Shown here piece after piece: positions 12,101 to 24,895 of a stretch of 53,416 bases of DNA. The translations under genes were made by a program, and so were the position numbers. Source of the stretch: Gonium pectorale (taxonomy: Eukaryota > Chlorophyta > Chlorophyceae > Chlamydomonadales > Volvocaceae); NCBI GenBank assembly GCA_001584585.1, contig LSYV01000023.1, forward strand, positions 512,443-565,858, read 5' to 3'. Under the pieces are notes generated by a model, which was not told where the DNA came from, ran no database searches, and worked only from the letters and a program-made list of their open reading frames with translations. Position 1 is the first letter of the stretch, and each line of letters begins with the position of its first letter.

Positions 12101-14768
12101 ATGGCGTGCCACCGTATGGCTCCGCTGCGGCCGCTGCCGCTGCCGCAGGCGGCAGCATGGCGGCTGTCCAGCCCCATGGCAGCGGTCATAGTGGCGTAGG
12201 GCCGCCGCCGGCGGACCTGGCGGCTGCGGCGGCGCACCAGGCAGCAGTACGGCGAGAGGTACGGCAACGGCAGTACGAGGAGCTGGCGGCGCAGAGCGGG
12301 CCGGGCCATCCGCAACATCGCCGCGGCAGCGGTGGGGACGCCAGCGGCCTGGCGCTGGCTCGTGGCGGCCCTGGCAACGGCCCCGGAAGTGCTGCAGCGG
12401 CGGCGGCGGTGCAGCCTTTGCATGGCCAGGATACAGCCGCGGTTCCTCATCAGACTCAGCACCGCCAACACCCACGACAACAACAGCCGGCGGCGCCGCT
12501 GCAGCAGCAGATGCACCTCCAGCCGGCCCAACCACACAGGGCGCCAGGGCCGGGTGCTGGGTTGGCGGGGCTGCGGGGCAGGGCGGCCCTGGCGCGGGCG
12601 CAGGCGCATGTTCCGGGGCAGGCTGATGGCGGTGGTGCCGGCGGCGGTGGGGCTGGCGGCNNNNNNNNNNNNNNNNNNNNCCACCTGTACGGCAGCTGCC
12701 TGCGGGCGAGCCCCAACAACCCGCGGCGGCTGCAGCGGGAGGCGATGTCGTTCTTCCGACACATGCGGACGTACGAGTCGCTGCTGATGCGCAAGGTGCG
12801 GGGGGTGGGCGCCGGGGGGGGGGGTCGGAGGCGTTTCCGTTCAGAGTGTGCATCGGGGTGATGGAGGCTGCGCCCCTGCACCCCTGCACCCCTGGACCCC
12901 ACCCTGGCAGCAGGAGGTCGTGGCTCTGGTGGCTCATGCGTGTTGGGGATCACCCGGGGCCACACGTTGTCAGCCAAACCCGGTGGTGTGGCATGGGAGG
13001 GGGCGCGGGGTCGGGGCGTAGGATTGGGCAGATACAATACAGATAACAGATGCAGATTACAGGCTCCCCAGAGGGCAGGCCTGGGAGTGGGACTGGGCAG
13101 GATCGGGTAGACCTGGCCAGGACCTGGCGGCAACGGTCCGTGTATGCAGCGGCCGAACTCGTGGAGCTGGTCGACCTGGAGGGTCGGACCCCGGTAGGAC
13201 CTGGACTGGACTGCCCGAGTGCCTCGTACGCAACCCCTCAACCGCCTTTGCTTGTGGGGAAGGAGCTTGCCTCTGGACTGCTGGGCTGGCTTCCCAGCCC
13301 GTGGGCCCCTTCCAACCTGCACGAACCCGTTGTGGCAACCCCGCCCCCAGGTCTTCCTCCTGGACCGCCACCGGCTGCTCATAGACATGCGCACACCCGC
13401 GGGCGCAGACCTGGGCGCCGGGCCGCAGGCGCATGGCGCAGCCGCGCCGCCCGGCGGCGGGCCCGGCATGCCGCCCTCTCAATACTTCATGCTGTTCGAC
13501 CTACAGTCCACTCGGGTGGTCAGCTTCAAGCCCAGTGAGTCGCAGTACCGAGCGTCGTCTGGCGCCGAGCGCGGGAGGCGGGCATGGTCTGTAGCGGGAA
13601 TGGAGCCGCAAGCGGGGCGGTAGGGTAGCGCATGTCAGGGAGTGGGGGCGGGTGGGGCCAGCCCGGCGGAATGGGGATTGTCTGGCTTGGACTTGGCAGT
13701 TTGCAGGGTGGCAGCTGCGTGGACGGACGCGGGCTTGCGCTCGCTTTCCACATGTATATGGAGGGGGAACGCCGGCCCGCCTGCTTGGCTTCGGCGCTGG
13801 TGAAGCGCGGCGGCGCCCGCCTCGCCTTCCTGCCCCCGACGCAGGCCCCGGAGACAAGGTCATTGAGGCGTATGTCCGCAAGGCGACGTGCGCCGGGACG
13901 CAGCCCTGGGCGGAGCCTCTTCCCGCGTGGGACAGGTGCGGAGCTGCCCCCACGGGCCACGCGCCTCGTCCTGGGAACATACGTCCTCGCGTCAGGGCAT
14001 TCCGCCAGCTCTGTGTTACTATACATGTCTGTTGTGAAGTGGCATGCGTGGCTGCAGTTTACCACATGCGAAACGGTGAAACGCCGCATCCCTCGGGGTT
14101 TTACCTACCGGTCATCCAGATGGGGAAACCCAAGTGCCGCCGGCGCGGATAGCTCCGGCAGGCTGGAGGAGTTGAATATGTTTCATAGCTGGCCTCTGAC
14201 GGGCACGCGCGTAATCAGACGCTACGACCCCTTCCAACTCCGTATGCGGCATCGCGCCCGCAGGTACGTCTTCGACAACGCGCTGCGAGAGGCCAGCAGG
14301 AAGCTCCGTCATCCCGGCGCCGCCGCCGCCGCCGGCGACCCCGCCGCCAACGGCGCCGCCGCCGCCGACGGGACGTCCGCGCCCTTGCCTCTGGACGGCC
14401 CTGCCGCCGCTGGCGACCGCGCGAGCTCCGCCCGCAAGTTGATGCAGCTTCTGCCCCCCGTCAGCGGCAGCTGCAACCTCAGCAGCAGCCCCTACCTTGA
14501 CTCCTCGCTCTTCCACTACGACGATCGGCAGATGTCGCCGTATATTGGGACGCGGCCCTGCATGGAGCAGGCCATCTCCTTCCGGCCCCGAAACCGCCCC
14601 GAGTGGGTCGGTTTTCGGTTGGAGCCGGGGCCGTACCAGCCGGTGGTCAGCCGGGGCCGGCGCCTGGCGCGCAGCGTGACGCACCTGTTCCATCCTGACG
14701 CGCCCTTCGCCATGGCTGTATTTAGCGTGTTCGCGCAGACCTCCGTGAACATAAACTTTCGGATCTAG
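9195..14768 (+). CDS. DET1: DET1 (De-etiolated 1) homologue
   Basis: Exons 9195-9287, 9505-9552, 9632-9694, 9919-10037, 10480-10693, 11007-11129, 11524-11731, 11981-12795 (with an N gap), 13351-13534, 13845-13935 and 14264-14768 give about 820 residues. Diagnostic segments match DET1 order: RRMYQSL near the N terminus, HICRFSPCGQYL, FTQLVVYRY, SFFKLLYRSG, VRLSDGV...HEDLVAVLA, FLLDRHRLLIDM, SPYLDSSLFHYDD and the C-terminal SVNINFRI. DET1 works with DDB1 and COP10 in CUL4 ubiquitin-ligase assemblies that repress light-regulated genes; in Chlamydomonas CUL4-DDB1-DET1 restrains photoprotection genes such as LHCSR. The protein is longer than plant DET1 (about 540 residues), mainly through Ala/Gly/Gln-rich sequence in the 11981-12795 exon and Ala-rich sequence in the last exon. 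The second exon start (9505 or 9514) and the short 13845-13935 exon are the least certain parts. Confidence 0.9.
11396..11486 (+). repeat. 13-bp tandem repeat in a DET1 intron
   Basis: Seven consecutive units of TGTGACACCCGCC, the first two with GC instead of TG at the start and the last degenerate. The array sits inside the intron 11130-11523, about 40 bp before the acceptor. Confidence 0.9.
12661..12680. other. Assembly gap (20 N)
   Basis: A fixed-size run of N inside the largest DET1 exon, between a Gly/Ala-rich stretch and the conserved segment beginning HLYGSCLRAS. True length unknown; the frame happens to be kept across the 20 N. Confidence 0.98.
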
Positions 14769-15857
14769 GGAACAGCCGCCCAGGGCGGCTTGCACTGGCA
14801 GCGTGGTGAGTTAGCCGGGCGAAAGGGCCTGACGGATGTGTGGTCATGAAGGGTTCTGGCACGGTGAGACAACGGAATCCGGGCTTTCGGTTTGCACGGT
14901 GTGCCGGAAAGGGCATAGGTCTGAGGACGAGGCGAACGGGGGTTCATGGCATGTGGGCCTGAGGGGTTTTCTTACGAGTTGTGCAGAGAGACGGGCAGTG
15001 GTGCAAAGTCAGACAGGCGCTTATACGGGGGTTGAAGGCAGCGTGGATGGGTGGCAAAGCGCTCAGGGCGGGTGGTCAGTAGTAGGCTTGGCGCATGTGC
15101 GGAACTGCGGGTGGCGTTGTGTAGTGCGTAATGTTGTGGTCGGCCTCCGGAGATGCTAGGTTACGAGCCCGGGGGGAAGGGGACAGGTTACTGGTTACAG
15201 GTTACACGTCCGTCAAAGCCGGGGGGGCCATGGACGAATTGCGAATATTGGGATGGGGGAGCGGGTTATGGTCCTCATCTCTACCCCGCTTCAGCGCCTG
15301 ACGCCGAAGAATGGCGTGCTTGGGGACATGGGCGAAATGCGAACAGTGGGATTCCGAGAAGAGACAAGCCAGTGCATTCTTATGGGCAGGACATGTCAGG
15401 TGGTGAGCAATGTGCAGGTGGAGAGCAATGTTCGGTTACATAGTGGGCGGCGGGTGCAGCGGCGTATGCGGACTTGCAGGGCGGAGAAACATGCATCCCG
15501 CCGTGCCGTGGGAGGTATGCGCGGAACACTCCATCTGTGGTGTGTGCGCGGCGGGGCGCCCCGCTTCCTACTCGGCGCCACGCAACGCCGCGTCACCTTT
15601 CGGACACGTGCATTGGAACACACACACCCGGTTTGGCCCAAACCCAATCATGCGGCCGCACGGCGGAACGTCGGCCTGCGAACTGAGTAGTTCGGCTGTC
15701 AGCGCGTCGGTGGGATACCCAACCGTTTGGGTATGCGACGGTTGACGCAGACGGTTGGCGCTGGTACCTGTTCGGATACTTTGATATCGTACCCATGGAA
15801 TTGCTATGCAATCTCGTTCATTATACCTATGGTTGGCTCCGGCTGGCTTGCACTCAG

Positions 15858-15925
15858 GCCCCCTGTTCAAAACGTCGCACCTTCGGGTGTCCGTGGAGGT
15901 GTCTCCCTGTTTCTGCGTTCCTACT
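15858..15925 (+). repeat. Dispersed stem-loop repeat, copy 1
   Basis: Contains AACGTCGCACCTTCGGGTGT, then CCGTGGAGG and a pyrimidine-rich tail with CTGTTTCTG. CACC/GGTG can pair around a TTCG loop. Confidence 0.7.
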
Positions 15926-16280
15926 GTGCAGTACGGACACAACGTACCACACCTGGTGTACCCCGGACACCGCCGTCGCTGAGCCATCCCGGTCATGGGA
16001 TGTCCTGTTAGGTTGTGGCGGAGGTCTGACGCCTGCCGCCAATCGGGTATGACCGTGTGGTAGGTCCAGGTCTGAGCTCGCTGCGCTGTGCTGAAGCAAC
16101 AGCAAGTCGGATGCGAGTGTGAAAACTGGTGCCGCCAGAGTGCCCTCCAGCCAGGAGCGGCATGTTACTTGACCCGTTGAAGCGATTCGGGTCGCTCGAT
16201 GGGATGTCGCGCGGCGAGACCCCAAAGTCCGCTCCGCGCAACGAAATCCCCCCCTGTACGCCCCCCAGTACGACGTGGCG

Positions 16281-16345
16281 TTAAAAAAGAACCAGAAACG
16301 GTGAAGGCAGCCTCTACGGACATACACACCCTGGGGTGGGGGTGT
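16281..16345 (-). repeat. Dispersed stem-loop repeat, copy 2
   Basis: On the minus strand it reads GGGTGTGTATGTCCGTAGAG, GCTGCCTTCACCGTTTCTGG and a T-rich end. It is nearly identical over this core to the copies at 27381 and 36208, but the 5' half of the stem has diverged. Confidence 0.8.
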
Positions 16346-16712
16346 TACAACGATGATGCAAGTGGTGTTGCGGACTGCTGCTACAAGTTGCCCCGACTGC
16401 TTCTTACAAGGAGGCGGTGCCCCGGGAATGTAAAGAGGTGACCTCCTCCCTGTTGAACCCAGGAGCTTGTTGTGTACGGCCATGGCTGTCACAGCACGTC
16501 GAGCGGCGTCCCATGACAGCCTCCCGTGTCTCCACTTCAGGGCCCCGCAAGCTCTCAGCACCTAGCGCAGCACAAGAAGGTGATTTGCCACAAAGGTGCA
16601 CCACGCACGCTGTGCTTTATGCGTGCGCCCAATACCTTCACGCCAAAGTCCCTGTTAGTACGTCTGCTGCCAAGACGGCCCCCCTGGGACATTGGCGTCG
16701 TACACGTTCGTC

Positions 16713-16747
16713 AGCTAGAGCGTTTGATATTATTAAACGCTCTAGCT
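16713..16747. repeat. Perfect 13-bp inverted repeat
   Basis: AGCTAGAGCGTTT (16713-16725) and its exact reverse complement (16735-16747) flank a 9-nt AT-rich spacer. The surroundings are non-coding. Confidence 0.9.
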
Positions 16748-17410
16748 ATTTCGTCGCACTATACGCTCCGCTCCTCGAAAAGGGCTCCGCTGCTCAAGAA
16801 GAATCCCCCTTGGGGGGTGCGACGCCTGACAGACTAAGGTAAGAGATCAGCCCGTGGACAACATGCCCGCACCCACCTTGAGATGAGCCAACATATCGCA
16901 TCAAACCGGCACCCAAATGCCCTTCAAGACAACATCGGGGCACGGTCCGCGGTGCAAGCGCTCCACACACCCCAGCAACGCACCCGTCGTGCGCGTCGTT
17001 TAATTTCAACCACCCCAGTAACCATCCAGGAAGCCGCGCAGCGACACAGGGGGAACACACGTAAAGCACATCTTCGGCTTTGACTAAGCCATCAGTTGAC
17101 TTGAGGGTAGGCATGCACCATCTAACCACAGGTTGTCAGTTCATCATCGGTGGGGGCTCTTTCTGTACAAAGCTGAATAATGCAAAGCGCAGACACGGTG
17201 CAACGCTCTCTTCAGCCGTGGATAGTCTGGACACGGCAGGAAAGTGTCAGCAGCACCGTACAACACCGTTAGCTACTGGTGGCAACACCTGTTCCTTCTT
17301 ATTAGCCCGCCATTCAGCTCACGGTCAACAGGGCCGTCCCAACCACCAGCAATGCCCAACGCCCATGTCAACACATACGGCAGTATGGGCATGCTCCCCA
17401 AATCCCACAG

Positions 17411-18400
17411 CTACCCAATGAGCCGCTTGGCCAAAAGCTTCACTTTCCGGTCGAACTCCCGGCTGGTGATCCTCGTGGTTGGCGTGTGAAAGGGATTGAG
17501 CAGCACCTGCCGCGAAGCAATGGCACACAAGGCAGGGGTCGCAACGCATAGCGATGACTTCCACGCGTTTGTGCCAAGGCTTCATGAAGCGTTGCGATGC
17601 AGCACGCCCCCATGCTGTTTGTATCCGCCACTCCTCCCGGATGGCACACGCATTTGCAAGCAAGCTGCGACTTGGCAACACATTCGCGGAGCTGCCGTAC
17701 ATCCGCATCGGCCTCAGCCGTACACCCACCCGGAGGTACAGTTCGTACACCTCCTGGAAGAAGGACCGGATGGCGTCGTCGCTCCGGCCATCGTGCAGCA
17801 TGAGGAAGCGACAGCTGCCGGCCGTTACGAACGCCGTCACGCTGAGGCCGTTGAACCGATCCACCACCTACAAGACGTGCATCCGCCCTTACCGGTTTAA
17901 GGGACGCCACGCGAGATGCGACCTCAAAGCCACAAAGCGATTTCCCGAAGCGCCCCACACACACCGCAATAAACGTGGATAGGCTGCACGACGTTGCATA
18001 GCGTTGCGCCAAGACAAGCAGACAACACAGGGCGCCCAATGCACTAAGCTGAGAGCCAAGCGCATGCAGCCGAACCTTGAGGTGCGGCTCCTTGCTCTGC
18101 CACATCTGCTCGTCAACCGCGTCGAGAGAGGAGTGCAGCACAAACTGGTGCAGGTACTGTGTCTGTTGCTGCGCACGGAGCAAGCGGGGCACGGACGCAC
18201 TTCCTTCGTGTATGACAATGCGAGCAAGTCGATTCAAGGGTTGCTTAGCACGAGAGGAAAGACCGTGGGCACTCCCCGGGACCCCGGCTGACAGCCGGGT
18301 CCGATTTAACCACTCCTCTCACCTCTTTGGGGCCCGTCAGGTCGACCTCGTAGATTGGGTGGTCCTCCTGTCCCACGATTACAAAGGTCAGAGTGGACAT
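17411..18400 (-). CDS. TRAPPC2: TRAPP complex subunit 2 (sedlin/Trs20)
   Basis: Minus-strand exons 18323-18400, 18076-18168, 17730-17867 and 17411-17506 join in phase 0 to 134 residues, close to the ~140 of human sedlin. The start is MSTLTFVIVGQEDHPIYEVD, the sedlin N-terminal strand. Next come YLHQFVLHSSLDAVDE, VVDRFNGLSVTAFVTAG, FLMLHDGRSDDAIRSFFQEV and the C-terminal NPFHTPTTRITSREFDRKVK. All are collinear with TRAPPC2. Role: longin-fold core subunit of TRAPP tethering and Rab-GEF complexes in ER-to-Golgi traffic. It is divergently arranged with RPB10. The donor of the second intron (GTTCGG) is weaker than the others but is supported by phase and homology. Confidence 0.95.
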
Positions 18401-18776
18401 CCTTGCCCCGTCCTTCTTAGCAGCTAGTTATATTGCGGCCATCCAGATCTGTTTCATAGCACCTGTGCCCCTGCCTGAGCTTCCGTTGAACCTGAGACAA
18501 AACCAGGTTCCACCGTGTTCCACGACTTTTACGGCATTTCTTCACGCAAGCTGTTTATACGTTATACGCTGTATGCATCACAAAATCCCATACCATAAGA
18601 GCAACAAAGGGCCTGAGGCTTTCGCTTGATACCGCTTTTCATCGCAGGAATAACAATAGAAATACTGTAGCTACTGATAAGTACATATTTTTGACCGAAG
18701 TGAGGGGGCTGCGGCTCAGCCTCGGAACTGCGGCGCGGCAAAGCGGTGTGGGAGGCTGCGAGGCTACGCTTGAGCC
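18401..18776. promoter_or_regulatory. Shared divergent promoter region, TRAPPC2 (-) / RPB10 (+)
   Basis: Only 376 bp separate the two start codons, which face away from each other. Both genes are constitutive, so a bidirectional promoter is likely. No specific element was identified; an AT-rich stretch lies at about 18640-18690. Confidence 0.6.
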
Positions 18777-19259
18777 ATGATCATCCCGGTTCGATGCTTT
18801 ACGTGCGGCAAGGTGCGTGATTAGTTGTCGGCGGCGGCGGCCGGCACGAAGCATCAACGGGTGTTCACGACCGCAGGTAATCGGGAACAAGTGGGACACG
18901 TACCTCGACCTCCTTCAAGCGGGATATAGCGAGCAGTAAGTACTGGTGTTAGAGGACGTGAGCGTGGCCGTTTGCGCTGACAAGTTTGCCCGCTTGGCGT
19001 CCCCGGGTCCTGCCGGTTCTCCGCCCACGCCGCCAACATGGATTACTGTACGTATGAACCGCGCTGGTTATTCTTGGCTAAAAGGCCCGCTACCCTTGAT
19101 TGGGGCTGCGCCTCTTGCCGTAGGGAGGCGCTGGATGGCCTTGGGCTCAGTCGGTATTGCTGTCGGCGCATGCTCATGACCCACGTGGACCTTATAGAGA
19201 AGCTCCTCAACTACAACACGTTGGAGCGAGCTGCCCAGGCACAGCAGGCTCAGCAATGA
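18777..19259 (+). CDS. RPB10: RNA polymerases I/II/III subunit RPABC5 (RPB10)
   Basis: Three exons, 18777-18812, 18877-18935 and 19124-19259, encode 76 residues. The sequence [18 protein letters not shown], then [17 protein letters not shown] and [13 protein letters not shown], is unmistakable RPB10. Zinc ligands are C7 and C10 of CFTC and the adjacent C44 and C45. Role: small zinc-binding subunit shared by all three nuclear RNA polymerases, required for assembly of the large subunits. The family is usually 65-71 residues; this protein adds a Gln/Ala-rich tail (AAQAQQAQQ). The second donor, GTAAGT, is a near-perfect splice site; without splicing there, the frame would stop at once. Confidence 0.97.
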
Positions 19260-19553
19260 TCCTGCCGGTACATGGGAAGAGTCACTGCCGGGGTGGGGTG
19301 GGTCAGATTGGTAAAGGTTATTTGGTATAACTGGGGCCGCGCCAGCCATTCTTTCGGAGGGAAATCGCCTTCCTTAAAGCGAACGATGGGTTGTTGCTTG
19401 TGCACATTTGTCACGTGCAGATACCGGCCATCACACTTGCAGGGCACACTTGCACAGCGGGGCAGCTGACGGTGCCTTATCCTTCCTTGTTCCGTCTCCG
19501 TCAAGAGGCGGAGGTTTGGGGTGTTGTTCTCCTTAGCGCCTGACCATATGATG

Positions 19554-19558
19554 TGTAA
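19554..19558 (+). terminator. TGTAA polyadenylation signal, candidate for RPB10
   Basis: TGTAA about 295 bp after the RPB10 stop. A second TGTAA lies about 150 bp further on. Confidence 0.5.
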
Positions 19559-20677
19559 TGTGCCTGGGGCCCGAATAGGCTGAGTTGTTGGAAAATGGAG
19601 TGTCGAAGTAGGGAGCGCGTCTGCATGTTGCGAAGGGTTCGCGCCCCAGGCGAACGGACTGCTATTGATGCCCGATAGTGCTTCAAACTCCGGTGCTACG
19701 TGTAATGCTGGGCAGCAGAGCTTGAAGGTCCTACGCCCTTCAGCCTCGGCGGTATCGCCGTCCTTAGGGCCACTCACGGGGCCACTAGGGCTACAGCCGC
19801 ACTGGACCCTGCATACCATGCTGCGGACAGCTGCACAGCTCCTATATCACGCTTGCTGGTAGGCCCCAAGTTCGGTACAAGATATCGTCAGGCGTCAGCA
19901 AGGGTGTTGCCTCGTAGCACACGAAACCGGAGCCGCACCGTGCCCTGACGGTGACCAATGGCCGCAACGCCCGCAACCGGTAAGGCAAGCGGCCTTGCTT
20001 CCAGTCTAGCCTCAAGGCTGTCTGCCCACACGCCGCGCGCATAGACTGCCTCCAAGAACCTTACCCACGAGTACCAACATACTGGCATGCATGATGGAGC
20101 AATGAATTTGCCAAGGTGTGGGAAGTGCAGATCAGCGTCTTGGCGAAAAGTTGCTGGAGTTGGGCGCCGCACGGCACGTACACATCCTTGTCACCCCTTG
20201 ATGGGCTCAGTTCAGCGCGTGTGCGCGACATATCGCCTGCACCCTTGTACACTTTCACGTTCACTCCTTTAGCCGTACGGTGGTGCGCAACCTCTGCGCG
20301 ACGGCCTTCCATACTGGTTGTTGCTAATCCACAGCACTGCTGAACGCATACGAGCTCTGTCCGGTATTGGGCCATTGCAAGCTACAGTCGACCCGTTTCA
20401 GAGATGAAACAGCCTTCTCCATATGGCGACTTCCCAAGCACTTAGACGCTAATAACAATATACAGCACCTGTACGCCCAGCGGAGCTTGCAGGGGAGCGG
20501 TGGGCTTGACTCGGCTAGGACCCCTGGACGCACCTACAGCAGGCAGGTGTGTGTTTGGGTGTCTCCATATAGTGTAATCAATTAGCTAAGGGCTACTGTA
20601 TACGCCGGCATTTTGTGTTGGGTGTGTTGGAGGTCGTTGCCAATTTGTGTGCGGCCTCAAACTCGCAGGGTTAGGCC
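19559..20677. other. Intergenic region upstream of the CDPK
   Basis: No recognised gene. On the minus strand, about 19900-20260 has open frames with somewhat coding-like composition (e.g. FLEAVYARGVWADSLEARLE), but no family, start or splice chain could be established. The right part is presumably the CDPK promoter and 5' UTR. Confidence 0.4.
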
Positions 20678-23707
<3,030 letters not shown>

Positions 23708-24895
23708 GGCATCACTTTCCGCATCGGGGGAGCACATACAAGGTCCGCGGCAAAAGTTTCGGGGGGGGGAGCAATAGCTCCGGGGCGTTTCGTCGGAGAG
23801 CGGCGGCCAAATCATGGGACGCGGGCTTGCAACAAGGCGTGAGCACCGGTCTCTGCTGGAATGACAAGCGCCGGAGTGTCCATGGTGGTTGGTTGGTGCC
23901 TGGGCCTATGACGTGCCTCGTTTTTGCAGCCGCATCGGCAGGGACTCGCTGACGAGGCCGTTTCTCATGGAACATCATCATCGGGCATCATCAGTCCTGA
24001 GGTTGTTCCCCTCACAGGCGATGAAGTTCACGGACTTGGGGACGGGGCGCAGCAGGGTCAACTTTGGGGATGCTTTCTCATTATCAGAATATCGAGTGTA
24101 CAGATTTGTTTGTATGCGCCTTCGACATTGGCCTCATGACGCGTGGTGACGGCCCTTCACTTCAGTAGTTGGCACGCGGCTGGCCATGTGCGTGTTTTGC
24201 AGGGGCCAGGCGGCCGGTGCTTTGGTGACGTGGCTTTGGACGAGAGAGGGGGCCGTTGTGCCGCACTGTTACGGTTCGGCCGCGGCAATCACTTGTGCAT
24301 AAATCCATCTCCCCTGGGTGCGGGGCGCATACGTCGTTGACGCTCGTCAGTATCATCCACCCTGAGCGGGTGTTCCTGCGTGTACAGCGCGCTGTTCGCG
24401 TAGCTTTTTGTAGGTTTATCAGTTAAAGCTGAAAGCTTGCATGACGGTTGGGCACCGTCCCACTGCGTGCGGTATGCGGTCGAGCCGATGTATCCTTTTC
24501 AGGTTGTACGATGTTACGCCTTTCTGTGTTTAGATGGGTACATAGGGGGTAGGTTGTTTGAGCGTGCGGTTCTGTTAGAACATTTCTATCGTGTCTCAGC
24601 CGAAAATAAGGGGTATACGCGCACTGCGAACCGATGTGCCAGGGCTCAATTGGACTTACCGCGTGATGGGGGCTGCCGGCGTACATGTCTGCTGTCCTGT
24701 CACGCGATGAAATATGGTTGTCGATTGAGGGCAGCAAGGCCGCGGCACCTCACGCACAGCCGTACAATGACGTACAGGCAATGTGAGCTGTAAAGCTGGG
24801 CTAACCACCGTCCCTTGTATTATGCAATTGCCCAAACGGTGTACTGTTTCGCGGACCAACGGACAGCAGCATTTCCGCTGAGTTTCTAGAATAGA
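23708..24895. other. CDPK 3' UTR / intergenic
   Basis: About 1.2 kb with no recognisable coding content on either strand; probably mostly a long CDPK 3' UTR followed by a short promoter for the next gene. Confidence 0.5.
24789..24793 (+). terminator. TGTAA polyadenylation signal, candidate for the CDPK
   Basis: TGTAA about 1.08 kb after the CDPK stop and 103 bp before the SDF2-like ATG. If used, the 3' UTR is long. Confidence 0.45.

Larger units (their letters stand above)
14769..17410. other. Intergenic region between DET1 and TRAPPC2 (convergent 3' ends)
   Basis: No gene recognised. It holds two copies of the dispersed stem-loop repeat (15858-15925 and 16281-16345) and the perfect hairpin at 16713-16747. 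Opposed polyadenylation-like motifs lie close together: TTACA at 16404-16408 (TGTAA on the minus strand) and TGTAA at 16429-16433. They could end the TRAPPC2 and DET1 transcripts but would need UTRs of 1.0 and 1.7 kb. Confidence 0.5.

Noticed and set aside
11095..12762. 555-codon minus-strand open frame opposite DET1
   Set aside because: Antisense shadow: it crosses DET1 exons and introns, includes the 13-bp repeat (VSQAGVTGGCHRR repeats) and the N gap, and has no recognisable domain.
13632..14768. Taking the whole 378-codon + frame as one DET1 exon
   Set aside because: Only the part after the acceptor at 14263 is conserved DET1. The upstream part is intronic except for the short 13845-13935 exon, which is in another frame and is needed to correct the phase.
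15180..15215. Short GGTTACTGGTTACAGGTTACA repeat
   Set aside because: Only three imperfect short units; too small to call a meaningful array.
19842..20375. Minus-strand gene upstream of the CDPK
   Set aside because: Open frames are moderately coding-like, but no start, consistent splice chain or family could be shown, so only mentioned in the intergenic entry.
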